Positions 25,408 to 32,489 of a stretch of DNA of 64,000 nt are shown here, in pieces. The notes below the pieces were generated by a model, which was not told where the DNA came from, searched no databases, and saw only the letters and a program-made list of their open reading frames with translations. Numbering within the stretch: the first letter of the stretch is position 1; the number at the start of each line of letters is the position of its first letter. The position numbers and the translations under genes are program-made. Origin of the DNA: CADEFQ01 sp050249415 (GTDB taxonomy: Bacteria; Pseudomonadota; Gammaproteobacteria; Steroidobacterales; Steroidobacteraceae); the NCBI GenBank assembly GCA_050249415.1, contig JBFWQO010000011.1, forward strand, positions 70,077 through 134,076, given 5' to 3'.

Positions 25408-25833
25408 ATGGGATTCTTGGCTTCACTATTCAAGAAAAACCCGACCACAAGACGCCCGACCAAGATCGACCTGATCAAGTCTCTGGTAAAGAAACGCGTT
25501 CATGATGACCCAATGGCGTCATTAATGGGTTTCGACATGAGCATGGTCGATCAGCTTACTGAGCTGCAATTAATGGGGCTGCCGGAGGGAACCATCGTCA
25601 CGATCGTGGAAACTTACGAGACGCTAAAGCGCCATGGTGCTTCCGAGAGTGAAATCTTTGAACGTATCGAAGCCCACCGGCGAGCAGCGTGTCCAGGGAA
25701 CATGCCGTCAAATTTGGACCTTGAGCGCTATATCGAATATCGTGTGGCTTTGGAGCACACGGATGGCGCACCATTGCCGGAAACACACGTGAGTGACGCG
25801 GTCTTGTTGGCAAGAACGTACTTTCGATGTTAG
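25408..25833 (+). CDS. uncharacterised island protein, 141 residues
   Basis: Not recognised. A basic amphipathic N-terminus (MGFLASLFKKNPTTRRPTK) is followed by predicted helices (DLIKSLVKKRV, TIVTIVETYETLKRHG, SEIFERIEAHRRA) and an acidic C-terminus. The N-terminal motif GFLxxLFKK could associate with the membrane (speculative). It lies 97 bp after the 312-residue gene, same strand, last of the cargo before a long hairpin-rich region. Confidence 0.55.
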   Translation: MGFLASLFKKNPTTRRPTKIDLIKSLVKKRVHDDPMASLMGFDMSMVDQLTELQLMGLPEGTIVTIVETYETLKRHGASESEIFERIEAHRRAACPGNMPSNLDLERYIEYRVALEHTDGAPLPETHVSDAVLLARTYFRC

Positions 25834-25997
25834 TTAGCGCAGCCCGTTTTTTGGCCCTCCCTGGCGCTCCGTAGACGCTTCAGATTTTCCTGCCGCAATT
25901 TCCACTTGCAAAGAGCATTTCCCCAGCGCATTCTCACGTCGAAGCCCGCTTCCGGATCGGGAAGGAGCAGGTGGCCGCAAGGCTCGATCCCTACTTG

Positions 25998-26163
25998 TTA
26001 CCTGTGCAGGTTTTTCTGAGCCTGCATGTTTTCAAATGCTGGCGCATCAGGTTGGCCTGTTTCACCGCTTTGTTGGACCAGCTGGCGCAATGCCATGGCG
26101 GTGATGCCGCGCATTTTTCTGTCAGCCTGGAACTTATCGCTGCCACAGGCGTCTTCAGCACAA
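25998..26163 (-). pseudogene. possible 3' remnant of an unknown gene
   Basis: A minus-strand frame ending at 25998 reads DACGSDKFQADRKMRGITAM, then ALRQLVQQSGETGQPDAPA, with balanced coding-like composition. It loses sense where it meets the long inverted repeat at 26149-26199. It looks like the C-terminal end of a gene cut by that element; the family is not recognised. Confidence 0.25.
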
Positions 26164-26199
26164 GCTCCGTGGATGACATGGAGTTTGTGCTGAAGACGC
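26149..26199. repeat. 20-bp inverted repeat with 11-base loop
   Basis: Arms 26149-26168 and 26180-26199 pair over 20 bases with one mismatch (first 15 perfect: GCGTCTTCAGCACAA); loop GTGGATGACAT. Followed on the plus strand by TTTCTCC, so it could also terminate transcription rightward. It is far longer than needed for a simple terminator. Confidence 0.65.
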
Positions 26200-26439
26200 T
26201 TTCTCCCCGGCGACGAGGGCATCGTCGTACCCGTCTGCGTAGCAGACACCCCAGCGGCTTTCGGACCCCTTGCAGCCGCGCAGCTCGTCAGAGCTGGGGT
26301 CCTGACTCATCACTCGGGCGCTGACGCCCCTTCTGTTCCTCGCTCTGCCCATTCCTGGGCGGCCACCGCATCCCTGCGGTTCTTCTCTGCGGCAACTCGT
26401 CGCTGTCGAAATCTGCGCCAACAAACAGGCACACGCGTC

Positions 26440-26477
26440 GCGTCACTTTCACCGGGCGAAGCCCGAGAAAGTGACGC
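26440..26477. repeat. nested hairpin (11-bp stem with inner 5-bp stem)
   Basis: Outer arms GCGTCACTTTC (26440) and GAAAGTGACGC (26467) are perfect 11-mers; inside, CGGGC-GAA-GCCCG forms a second stem. The result is nearly one continuous hairpin with small internal loops. No T-run follows. Confidence 0.6.
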
Positions 26478-26730
26478 ACGCGATTCACTGGCGCAACTCA
26501 TTGTCACCGCAACGCATATCCCCCATGCCGAGCCCGTGACACCGCGTCCGCAATGGCGCAATTCCCCCACAGCTTTGCAATGAAGCTGTCCCTTTGTCTC
26601 GATGTCAGCCACCCCGAGCGGCCCGTTATGGGCAGCCTCGATCCCGTGCCTTTACTGGCACGGGCAGCCGCGTATGCCCCGGCACGCGCGGTCTGTGAGG
26701 CCACGAAACTCACCGAACCGGATTGATGAC

Positions 26731-26798
26731 ACGTCCGGCCGCTCGGGATGGAACGAAGGCGGAAGGTCGATGGACCTCCGCCGGGATTGGCCGGACGT
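26731..26798 (+). ncRNA. structured leader upstream of the integrase gene
   Basis: ACGTCCGGCC (26731-26740) pairs perfectly with GGCCGGACGT (26789-26798); inside, GGCGG/CCGCC and AGGTC/GACCT form a second stem (26758-26782) with a bulged A and a GATG loop. The element ends 45 bp before the integrase start and could be a regulatory leader RNA or a protein-binding arm site. Compactness and layered pairing favour a real structure; its function is unknown. Confidence 0.4.
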
Positions 26799-26843
26799 GC
26801 GCGAAAGGTTTGTGCGTGAGAGGAACTTTGAGGAACAGGAGCG

Positions 26844-27764
26844 ATGAGCAGGAACACAGGATTGAAAGCCGATCTGGGCCGGATCGGTTGCGAGCTGGGC
26901 GGTGCTCACCTGACTCGGCAGGCCAGGCGCGCGACGTTCAATACCTTCACCGAGGTCATGCGCCAATTGGGTCAGGTGATCCGCTGCGCCAAACAGATCG
27001 GCGGCAGGCACCTGAAGATGTTTGTGCAGGAGAGAGCCGCCCAGGGAATCAGCGCGCGCACCTGCGCCAATGAATTGAGCCACCTGCGCGCGGCGCTGAA
27101 ACATATCGGCAAGGAGGGATTTGTCCGCAGCGCCGAGTGGAACAATCGGGCGCTGGGGGTTGAGCGGGGAAGCCGGATCGGCACCAAGCTGCCGCTCTCC
27201 GATGCAGAAATTCGCGCATTCCAGGAACGGATGGCAGCGCTCGGCCGTTCTGGGATTGGTGAAACGCTGGAATTGCAGCGCGCCCTGGGGTTGCGGGAAG
27301 CCGAGGCGATCCGGGGCGGTAATGCCGACACCCTGGCCCGCTGGCAACATGAACTTGAAAAGCGCGGTTGTGTCAGCGTCATCGAAGGCACCAAGGGCGG
27401 GAAAGCCAGGGATGTCAAGCCGGCGGATGTGGGCCGCGCGCTCTCAGCCATCCAGGCCGCGCAGTCGGTCCTGCGCCATGCCAATTCCGACGCCAGCGCC
27501 ACCGGCCAGCGGTATCTGGTAACCCAGGCCGACGGTTCGGCAACGACGGGGCTGCGCCAGTCGTTGAGCGTGTACAAGAACCTGTGCTACCGCGCCGGCA
27601 TTCAAAGCCACGGCGCGCGATATGCCTTCGCCCGAGAGCGGATCCAGGCCTACCGAGATCAGGGCTACAGCGAGCGTGAGGCGCGGGCCGCCACTTCCCA
27701 AGACCTTGGCCATGGTGACAGCCGGGGCCGATACATCGCGAGTGTGTATGCGCGCGGGGCTTGA
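26844..27764 (+). CDS. int: tyrosine recombinase/integrase (Integrase_1-like)
   Basis: 306 residues. N-terminal core-binding-like part (about 20-100), then a catalytic domain with the Arg of ALGLREAEAIRG, a Lys in EGTKGGKARDVK, HxxR in SHGARYAFARER, a late His in DLGHGDSRGRYI and the nucleophile Tyr in RYIASVY. This pattern is that of the integrase-domain proteins found in integrative elements. It likely catalyses excision and insertion at the tRNA-Arg att sites. GAGGAACAGGAGCG precedes the ATG. Overlaps the next gene by 17 bp. Confidence 0.85.
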   Translation: MSRNTGLKADLGRIGCELGGAHLTRQARRATFNTFTEVMRQLGQVIRCAKQIGGRHLKMFVQERAAQGISARTCANELSHLRAALKHIGKEGFVRSAEWNNRALGVERGSRIGTKLPLSDAEIRAFQERMAALGRSGIGETLELQRALGLREAEAIRGGNADTLARWQHELEKRGCVSVIEGTKGGKARDVKPADVGRALSAIQAAQSVLRHANSDASATGQRYLVTQADGSATTGLRQSLSVYKNLCYRAGIQSHGARYAFARERIQAYRDQGYSEREARAATSQDLGHGDSRGRYIASVYARGA

Positions 27765-28107
27765 TCGTTCCGACGGGCATGAGCCTCGGGAAAGCGTTCA
27801 ACCCGAAGCCACCCCCACCCTGCAAAACCGGGGGCATGGGGATACCCCGCCGCTCGATATCGAGCGGTATCGTCGATATCTCGACGGCACGAACCTTTCC
27901 GAATCCCAGGAAAGGGAAATGCTGCAAGCCCTGTGGTCAATTCTTTCAGCTTTTGTCGATCTGGCGTTTGGGGTAGATTCCGTCCACCTCGCACGACCGC
28001 AGGTCAGGGACGAAGCCGAAGCTTCTTCGCACACGGACAACGCTGCGGAACTTATCGAATCCGCCCATCAGCCGGGCAATCCAATGGTCAAGGAAATTGA
28101 GCCATGA
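27748..28107 (+). CDS. small acidic protein coupled to the serine recombinase
   Basis: 119 residues if the ATG at 27748 is used (start uncertain; the first 30 residues are less convincing). The core reads PPLDIERYRRYLDGTNLSES and REMLQALWSILSAFVDLAFG, a helical segment followed by an acidic tail. It overlaps the integrase 3' end, and its stop overlaps the recombinase ATG (ATGA), so the three are one translation-coupled unit. Small proteins like this often precede recombinases in mobile elements; an accessory role is inferred. Confidence 0.6.
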   Translation: MRAGLDRSDGHEPRESVQPEATPTLQNRGHGDTPPLDIERYRRYLDGTNLSESQEREMLQALWSILSAFVDLAFGVDSVHLARPQVRDEAEASSHTDNAAELIESAHQPGNPMVKEIEP

Positions 28108-29669
28108 TATCCCAGTCTCAAAAAGCCATTCTCTATTGCCGGGTCTCCGACAAGAAACAAAAGCACGACGGAGACGGGCTGCACAGCCAGGAGCACCGCT
28201 GCCGGGAATATGCTGCTGCCCGTGGGTATCAGGTCGAAGCCGTGTTCCACGACGATGTATCCGGCGGCGGGGACTTCATGAAGCGCCCCGGCATGGTCGC
28301 CATGCTGAATTTCATGGAAGCCCAGGACCACGACGGCTATGTGGTCATCTTCGACGATTTGAAACGCTTTGCCCGCGACACCATGTTCCATTTGAAACTG
28401 CGGCAGGAATTGGCGACCTATAACGCCACCGTCGAATGCCTGAACTTCAAGTTCGAAGACACCCCGGAAGGCCAGTTCGTCGAGACCGTCATCGCCGCCC
28501 AGGGGCAGCTCGAACGGCTACAGAACCGGCGGCAGACCTTGCAGAAGATGAAGGCCAGAGTTGAGCGCGGCTATTACGTGTTTGCCTGTCCGGTCGGCTA
28601 TCGCTACGAGAAATGCGGCAGTCATGGCCGGATGCTGGTGAAAAACGAGCCACTGGCCTCCATCGTCAAAGACGCCCTCGAAGGCTATGCCTGCGGCCGG
28701 TTCGACATCCAGGCGGAAGTCAAACGCTGGCTCGAAGCGCAGCCGGACTTTCCCAAGGTGCAGGGCGGGATCGTGCTGAACCAGACCGTCACCAACCTGC
28801 TGACGCGCTCAGTTTATGCCGGCATGGTCGAAGCGCCGAAGTGGGGCGTGGGTCTTCGCAAAGGACACCACGAAGCGCTGATTACCTTCGAGACTTTCCA
28901 GCGAATCCAGGACCGACTCAACGGCAAGACCAGAGCGCCGGCGCGCAAAGACATCAGCCAGGATTTCCCGTTGCGCGGGTTCGTCACCTGCGGACACTGC
29001 GCCACGCCGTTGACGGCTTGCTGGGCGAAGGGACGGCACGGCCGCTATCCGTACTACTTCTGCCCCAAGCGAACCTGCGAGGCTTACGGAAAATCCGTGC
29101 GGCGGGAAGTGCTGGAAGGCCAATTCGAAACGCTGCTCAAGCGATTGCAGCCGACGGAGAAACTATTGCGCCTGGCTCGTGCGATGTTCGAGGACCTGTG
29201 GAATCACCGCCTGGAAAGCGCCGCCGAGAAGGAAAACTTGCTCCGGGCGGAACTCGAAAAAACCCAGCGCGGTGTCGATCAATTCCTAGATCGCATCGCG
29301 GATGCTCAACTTCCTTCTGTCATCACCGCCTACGAAAACCGCATCCGCAAGCTTGAAGGGCAGCGGATGGTGTTGCAGGAGAAGATCGCTCATTGCGGCC
29401 GGCCGCTCAAGAGTTTCGACGACTCGTTTAGAACCGCGCTCGACTTCCTCGGAAATCCCATGAAACTCTGGATTTCGCCGCGTTTGGAAGACAAACGAAC
29501 GGTGCTGAAACTCGCCTTTGCCGAACGTTTGGCGTACACACGAAACGAAGGCTTTAGAACCGTCGTTCCCGCTTTGCCGTTCAAGGTGTTAGCCGACATG
29601 AAAAGCGGAAAATCGAAGTTGGCGCGCCCGGAGAGATTCGAACTCCCGACCCTCAGGTTCGAAGCCTGA
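28104..29669 (+). CDS. large serine recombinase
   Basis: 521 residues. The N-terminal resolvase domain has the catalytic Ser15 in ILYCRVSDKKQ and conserved VVIFDDLKRFARD; then a recombinase domain (about 170-280), a zinc ribbon with Cys296, Cys299, Cys320 and Cys325 (CGHC...CPKRTC), and a coiled coil (about 370-430). It would cut and rejoin att DNA through a 5'-phosphoserine link. The last 16 codons lie inside the tRNA-Arg gene on the opposite strand, so its C-terminus (LARPERFELPTLRFEA) is encoded by tRNA sequence. Confidence 0.9.
   Translation: MISQSQKAILYCRVSDKKQKHDGDGLHSQEHRCREYAAARGYQVEAVFHDDVSGGGDFMKRPGMVAMLNFMEAQDHDGYVVIFDDLKRFARDTMFHLKLRQELATYNATVECLNFKFEDTPEGQFVETVIAAQGQLERLQNRRQTLQKMKARVERGYYVFACPVGYRYEKCGSHGRMLVKNEPLASIVKDALEGYACGRFDIQAEVKRWLEAQPDFPKVQGGIVLNQTVTNLLTRSVYAGMVEAPKWGVGLRKGHHEALITFETFQRIQDRLNGKTRAPARKDISQDFPLRGFVTCGHCATPLTACWAKGRHGRYPYYFCPKRTCEAYGKSVRREVLEGQFETLLKRLQPTEKLLRLARAMFEDLWNHRLESAAEKENLLRAELEKTQRGVDQFLDRIADAQLPSVITAYENRIRKLEGQRMVLQEKIAHCGRPLKSFDDSFRTALDFLGNPMKLWISPRLEDKRTVLKLAFAERLAYTRNEGFRTVVPALPFKVLADMKSGKSKLARPERFELPTLRFEA
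29620..29643. repeat. right attachment site (attR) within tRNA-Arg
   Basis: TGGCGCGCCCGGAG matches the left repeat at 22515-22528 exactly; TTCGAAC follows at 29637, five bases nearer than in the left copies. It marks the chromosomal end of a roughly 7.1 kb island. Confidence 0.75.
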
Positions 29670-29696
29670 TGCTCTATCCAGCTGAGCTACGGGCGC
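29620..29696 (-). tRNA. tRNA-Arg, anticodon TCG
   Basis: 77 bases with encoded CCA. Acceptor stem GCGCCCG/CGGGCGC, D arm GCTC...GAGC, anticodon stem TCAGG/CCTGA with loop CTTCGAA (anticodon TCG), T arm GGGAG-TTCGAAT-CTCTC, discriminator G. Its 3' end (29620-29633) is duplicated at 22515, so the gene was restored by the island insertion. It overlaps the 3' end of the serine recombinase gene on the opposite strand. Confidence 0.96.
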
Positions 29697-29819
29697 GTCG
29701 CGGATGCCGGGCCGGGGATTCTACACGCCCCGGGCCCGGCGTTCCCGTGCCGCCCGGCCGCTTCGCAGCGCTATACTCCGCCGCAAAATCGGCCATGGAG
29801 GCCGGCCAAGGGGAACACC

Positions 29820-30584
29820 ATGTTGAAGGGAATCATCGTTGCGGCGACGTCGCTCGCCTCGTTCGCCGCCATCGCCATCGGGTCGTCCGGGATCGCGCTC
29901 GCGGAGGACCAGGCGCCCGAGTCGTATATCTACTCGACTTACTACCAGTGTGACGTCACGCTGCAGGAACGCAGCGACGAAATCGTGCAGGAACTGCAGA
30001 AGCCGCTGTGGGATGCCGCGGTCGGCGACGGCTCGATCGCGGGATGGGGCTGGGCCGCACACCAGACGGGCGGCCAATGGCGGCGTGTGCAGTACTTCCG
30101 TGCGGGCTCCATCGAGGCGCTGCTCGCGGCGCAGAAGAAGATCGGTGACCAGGCGGACGCGAAGAACAGGAAACTCACCACGGAGTTCGGCAAGATCTGC
30201 AATTCGCACGACGACTATATCTGGCGCGCGGTAGCCGGCAAGGGCAACGAAGGCTCGCGGGGTGGCGCGGGCTTTTCCGTCTACTACGTCTGCGACGTGG
30301 GTCGCGAGGATGAGGCCGACGCGCTCGTCAAGCAGGTGTTCGCGCCGGTGTACGACCGCATGGTGGCAGACGGCACGCTGAAATCGTGGGGATGGAACGA
30401 GCACATCGTCGGGGCCCGGTACCGCCGGCTCGCGACGATTACCGCTGCCGACGTCGGTGCGCTGATGAAGGCGCGCGCCGCGATCGTCGCGGCGATGGAC
30501 AAGAACCCGCTCCAGCACACATTCGACACCATCTGCGGGTCGCACGCCGACTATATCTGGGAGATCAAGAGCGAAACGCCCTGA
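29820..30584 (+). CDS. secreted protein with internal duplication, function unknown
   Basis: 254 residues; a signal peptide (to about residue 29, ending in IALAED) and AAGGGGAAC before the ATG. The mature part is two similar halves: half one has YYQCDVTLQERSDEIVQEL, GSIAGWGWAAHQTGGQWRR and ICNSHDDYIW; half two has YYVCDVGREDEADALVKQV, GTLKSWGWNEHIVGARYRR and ICGSHADYIW. Each half keeps one Cys near its start and one near its end, probably a disulfide per domain. It resembles ferredoxin-like dimeric alpha/beta modules. Periplasmic or secreted; role unknown. First chromosomal gene beyond the island. Confidence 0.7.
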   Translation: MLKGIIVAATSLASFAAIAIGSSGIALAEDQAPESYIYSTYYQCDVTLQERSDEIVQELQKPLWDAAVGDGSIAGWGWAAHQTGGQWRRVQYFRAGSIEALLAAQKKIGDQADAKNRKLTTEFGKICNSHDDYIWRAVAGKGNEGSRGGAGFSVYYVCDVGREDEADALVKQVFAPVYDRMVADGTLKSWGWNEHIVGARYRRLATITAADVGALMKARAAIVAAMDKNPLQHTFDTICGSHADYIWEIKSETP

Positions 30585-30593
30585 CCCGGCCGG

Positions 30594-31229
30594 CTACGCG
30601 GGCGGCAGGAAGCGGAAGCGGCACACGTGCCCGCCCTTGGCCATGCACTCGTGCAGCTCCACCTTGCTGCCCGTGTAGCTCCTCATCAGCGCGAGGTCGA
30701 ACTGGCAGATCGCGTTGTTGCGCATCGCGAGTTCGTGGAAGACGCAGTTGTCGGCTTCGATGGTCGGCGCGCCGCCGACGTCCTTCACCTTGCGCGCGTC
30801 GTAGCCGAGCTGGTCCATCACTTCGGACAGAGCCTCGACTTTCTCGCGGCGGCTCGCGGTCGCAGGCGGGCGCTGCGGGAGCTGCGCGACCACGGCGGAC
30901 GCGATCCGCCCGAAGCGCGTGCGTAGCCCGGCCGCGCCGTGTTCCTGCGCCATCGCCTCGATGAGCAGGCGCGCAAACCAGGAATAGCGCCGGGGGAAAG
31001 CCTCCCGCCCTTTGTCCGTCAGGACGTAGAGCCGCCCCGGGCGCCCGCCCGAGGGCCGCTCTGCGCCGGCCTCGACCAGCCCGTCGTGCATCAGCGAGGC
31101 GAGATGCTGGCGTACGGCGGTGCGCGTGACCCCGAGCGCCACGACCAGCTCCTCGACGGTCGCACCCGCCTTGTGCCGCAGCAGATGCCGCAGCAACCCC
31201 TTGCGCCGCTCGCCGTAGAGTTCCGCCAT
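30594..31229 (-). CDS. winged-helix regulator with Cys cluster (SufR-like)
   Basis: 211 residues. An N-terminal winged helix (GATVEELVVALGVTRTAVRQ, HLASLMHDGLVEAG) is followed by a helical region and four cysteines in the C-terminal third: CVFHELAMRNNAIC, then VELHECMAKGGHVCRF. DeoR/ArsR-like regulators of this layout, such as SufR, bind an iron-sulfur cluster there and use it to sense redox or iron state. Probably represses itself and/or the divergent periplasmic gene; the palindrome ATATTAATAT (31239-31248) lies between them. Spacing of the Cys residues differs from textbook SufR, so the cluster type is uncertain. Confidence 0.75.
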   Translation of the reverse strand: MAELYGERRKGLLRHLLRHKAGATVEELVVALGVTRTAVRQHLASLMHDGLVEAGAERPSGGRPGRLYVLTDKGREAFPRRYSWFARLLIEAMAQEHGAAGLRTRFGRIASAVVAQLPQRPPATASRREKVEALSEVMDQLGYDARKVKDVGGAPTIEADNCVFHELAMRNNAICQFDLALMRSYTGSKVELHECMAKGGHVCRFRFLPPA

Positions 31230-31309
31230 ACTTTCGGCATATTAATATTTTGTTAGTGTTTTTACCAGCGTATAACAGGCTTCATTCACCAGACACCGAG
31301 GAGACCGAG

Positions 31310-31972
31310 ATGAAGAGATTGTTATCCGCCCTGGCGGCTGCCGCGCTGGTTGCGGCCCTGCCGGGACCGGCCCTGTCAGCCACGCATCACGACGCCGCCG
31401 GCGCGGCCACCCCCGCCGCCACGACCGTGTCCGCGAAGCTCGCCGACACGAAGGACGCCCTCAGGGGCCTGTGGTTCGAACACATTTTCTGGGTGCGCAA
31501 TGTCGTCGTCGCGCGCCTCGCGGGCGACGAGGGCGCCGCCAGGGCCGCGGAAGCGCAGGTCGTCGCCAATGCGAAGGCGATCGCCGGCGCCGTCGAGCCG
31601 TTCTACGGCAAGGCGGCATCCGACCAGTTGTTCAAGCTGCTCGCGGGCCACTGGGGCGCGATCAGTGAATACCTCGACGCGACGCGCACCGGCTCGAAAG
31701 CGCAGCAGGGCGCCGCGTTCACGAAGCTCAACGCGAATGCCGGCGAGATCGCGGCATTCCTCGCCGGCGCCAACCCCCACTGGCCGGTCGCGACGCTGCG
31801 CGGGCTCCTGACCGCACACGGGGCGCACCACGTGCAGCAGATCCAGGAGCTGCACGCCGGGCAGTATGACGCGGAGGCGCGCACCTGGGCCGCCATGGCG
31901 AGCCACATGAACGTCATCGCCGACGCCCTGGCGGCAGGGCTCGCGGCGCAGTTCCCCGCGAAGTTCCAGTAG
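31310..31972 (+). CDS. periplasmic helical protein, function unknown
   Basis: 220 residues from the ATG at 31310, preceded by GAGGAG. The signal peptide ends near residue 25 (ALSATHH). The mature protein is mostly helical with conserved-looking aromatic/His motifs: LRGLWFEHIFWVRNVVVARL, VEPFYGKAASDQLFKLLAGH, AHGAHHVQQIQELHAGQ. His and Glu residues are spaced as in helical-bundle metal proteins (speculative). Divergent from the SufR-like regulator, which may control it. Confidence 0.65.
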   Translation: MKRLLSALAAAALVAALPGPALSATHHDAAGAATPAATTVSAKLADTKDALRGLWFEHIFWVRNVVVARLAGDEGAARAAEAQVVANAKAIAGAVEPFYGKAASDQLFKLLAGHWGAISEYLDATRTGSKAQQGAAFTKLNANAGEIAAFLAGANPHWPVATLRGLLTAHGAHHVQQIQELHAGQYDAEARTWAAMASHMNVIADALAAGLAAQFPAKFQ

Positions 31973-31990
31973 GCGGGCGAACGGCGGGCG

Positions 31991-32062
31991 GCGAGCGGCG
32001 AGCGGCCAGAAGCTGATCGCCGTTCGCTTCTGGCTGATCGCCGTTCGCTGATCGCCGCTCGC
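31991..32062. repeat. nested stem-loop built from a repeated 14-mer
   Basis: Outer arms GCGAGCGGCGA (31991) and TCGCCGCTCGC (32052) are perfect 11-mers; inner arms GCCAGAAGC (32005) and GCTTCTGGC (32026) are perfect 9-mers. CTGATCGCCG(T/C)TCG occurs three times in the right half. It lies between two secreted-protein genes and could end transcription or stabilise mRNA; there is no T-run. Confidence 0.55.
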
Positions 32063-32107
32063 GGTTGGTGTACGATGACCCGCCCCCTACACCTACCCGA
32101 GGCTCAC

Positions 32108-32476
32108 ATGAAGCTGTTCATTCCTGCCGCGGCGCTCGCGCTCGTGGTCGTCGGCGGACCGGTTTACGCGGCATGCACCTACCCGACGGCCCCCGACAAG
32201 TTGCCGGACGGCACGGTCGCGACGAAGGAAGAGATGCTCGCGGGCAAGCAACTGGTACAGCAGTACAACAAGGACATGGAAGCGTACCTCTCGTGCATCA
32301 AGCTCGAGTACGACACGCAGCTCGCGAGCGACGCCGCGACGCTCACGCCCGAGCAGAAAGCCGAGCTCGAGAAGCGCCAGACACAGAAGCACAATGCGGC
32401 GGTCGACGAACTCGAAGCCGTCGCGAACCGTTTCAACGAGCAGATCAAGGTGTACAACAAGGCCCACCAGAAGTAG
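32108..32476 (+). CDS. small periplasmic coiled-coil protein
   Basis: 122 residues; GAGG precedes the ATG at 32108. A signal peptide ends after PVYAA (about residue 22). The mature chain is acidic/basic helical (ATKEEMLAGKQLVQQYNKDM, QKAELEKRQTQKHNAAVDEL) with two Cys (CTYPTAPD and YLSCIK). Predicted to form a coiled coil in the periplasm. Not recognised beyond that. It lies 13 bp before moeA and may share its transcript. Confidence 0.65.
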   Translation: MKLFIPAAALALVVVGGPVYAACTYPTAPDKLPDGTVATKEEMLAGKQLVQQYNKDMEAYLSCIKLEYDTQLASDAATLTPEQKAELEKRQTQKHNAAVDELEAVANRFNEQIKVYNKAHQK

Positions 32477-32489
32477 CGGCAGCGGCGGC

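Larger units (their letters stand above)
25834..26843. other. about 1 kb hairpin-rich region with no intact gene
   Basis: No open frame here has convincing protein character in either direction, apart from a short remnant at 25998-26163. It does contain three strong inverted repeats, listed separately (26149-26199, 26440-26477, 26731-26798). Such structured, gene-poor DNA next to the integrase may hold a transfer or replication origin, recombination arm sites, or structured RNAs. Confidence 0.5.

Noticed and set aside
25834..26843. HEARO/omega-type RNA with a partner nuclease
   Set aside because: No RuvC/HNH or IscB/TnpB-like protein is encoded nearby, so the structured region cannot be assigned to that class.
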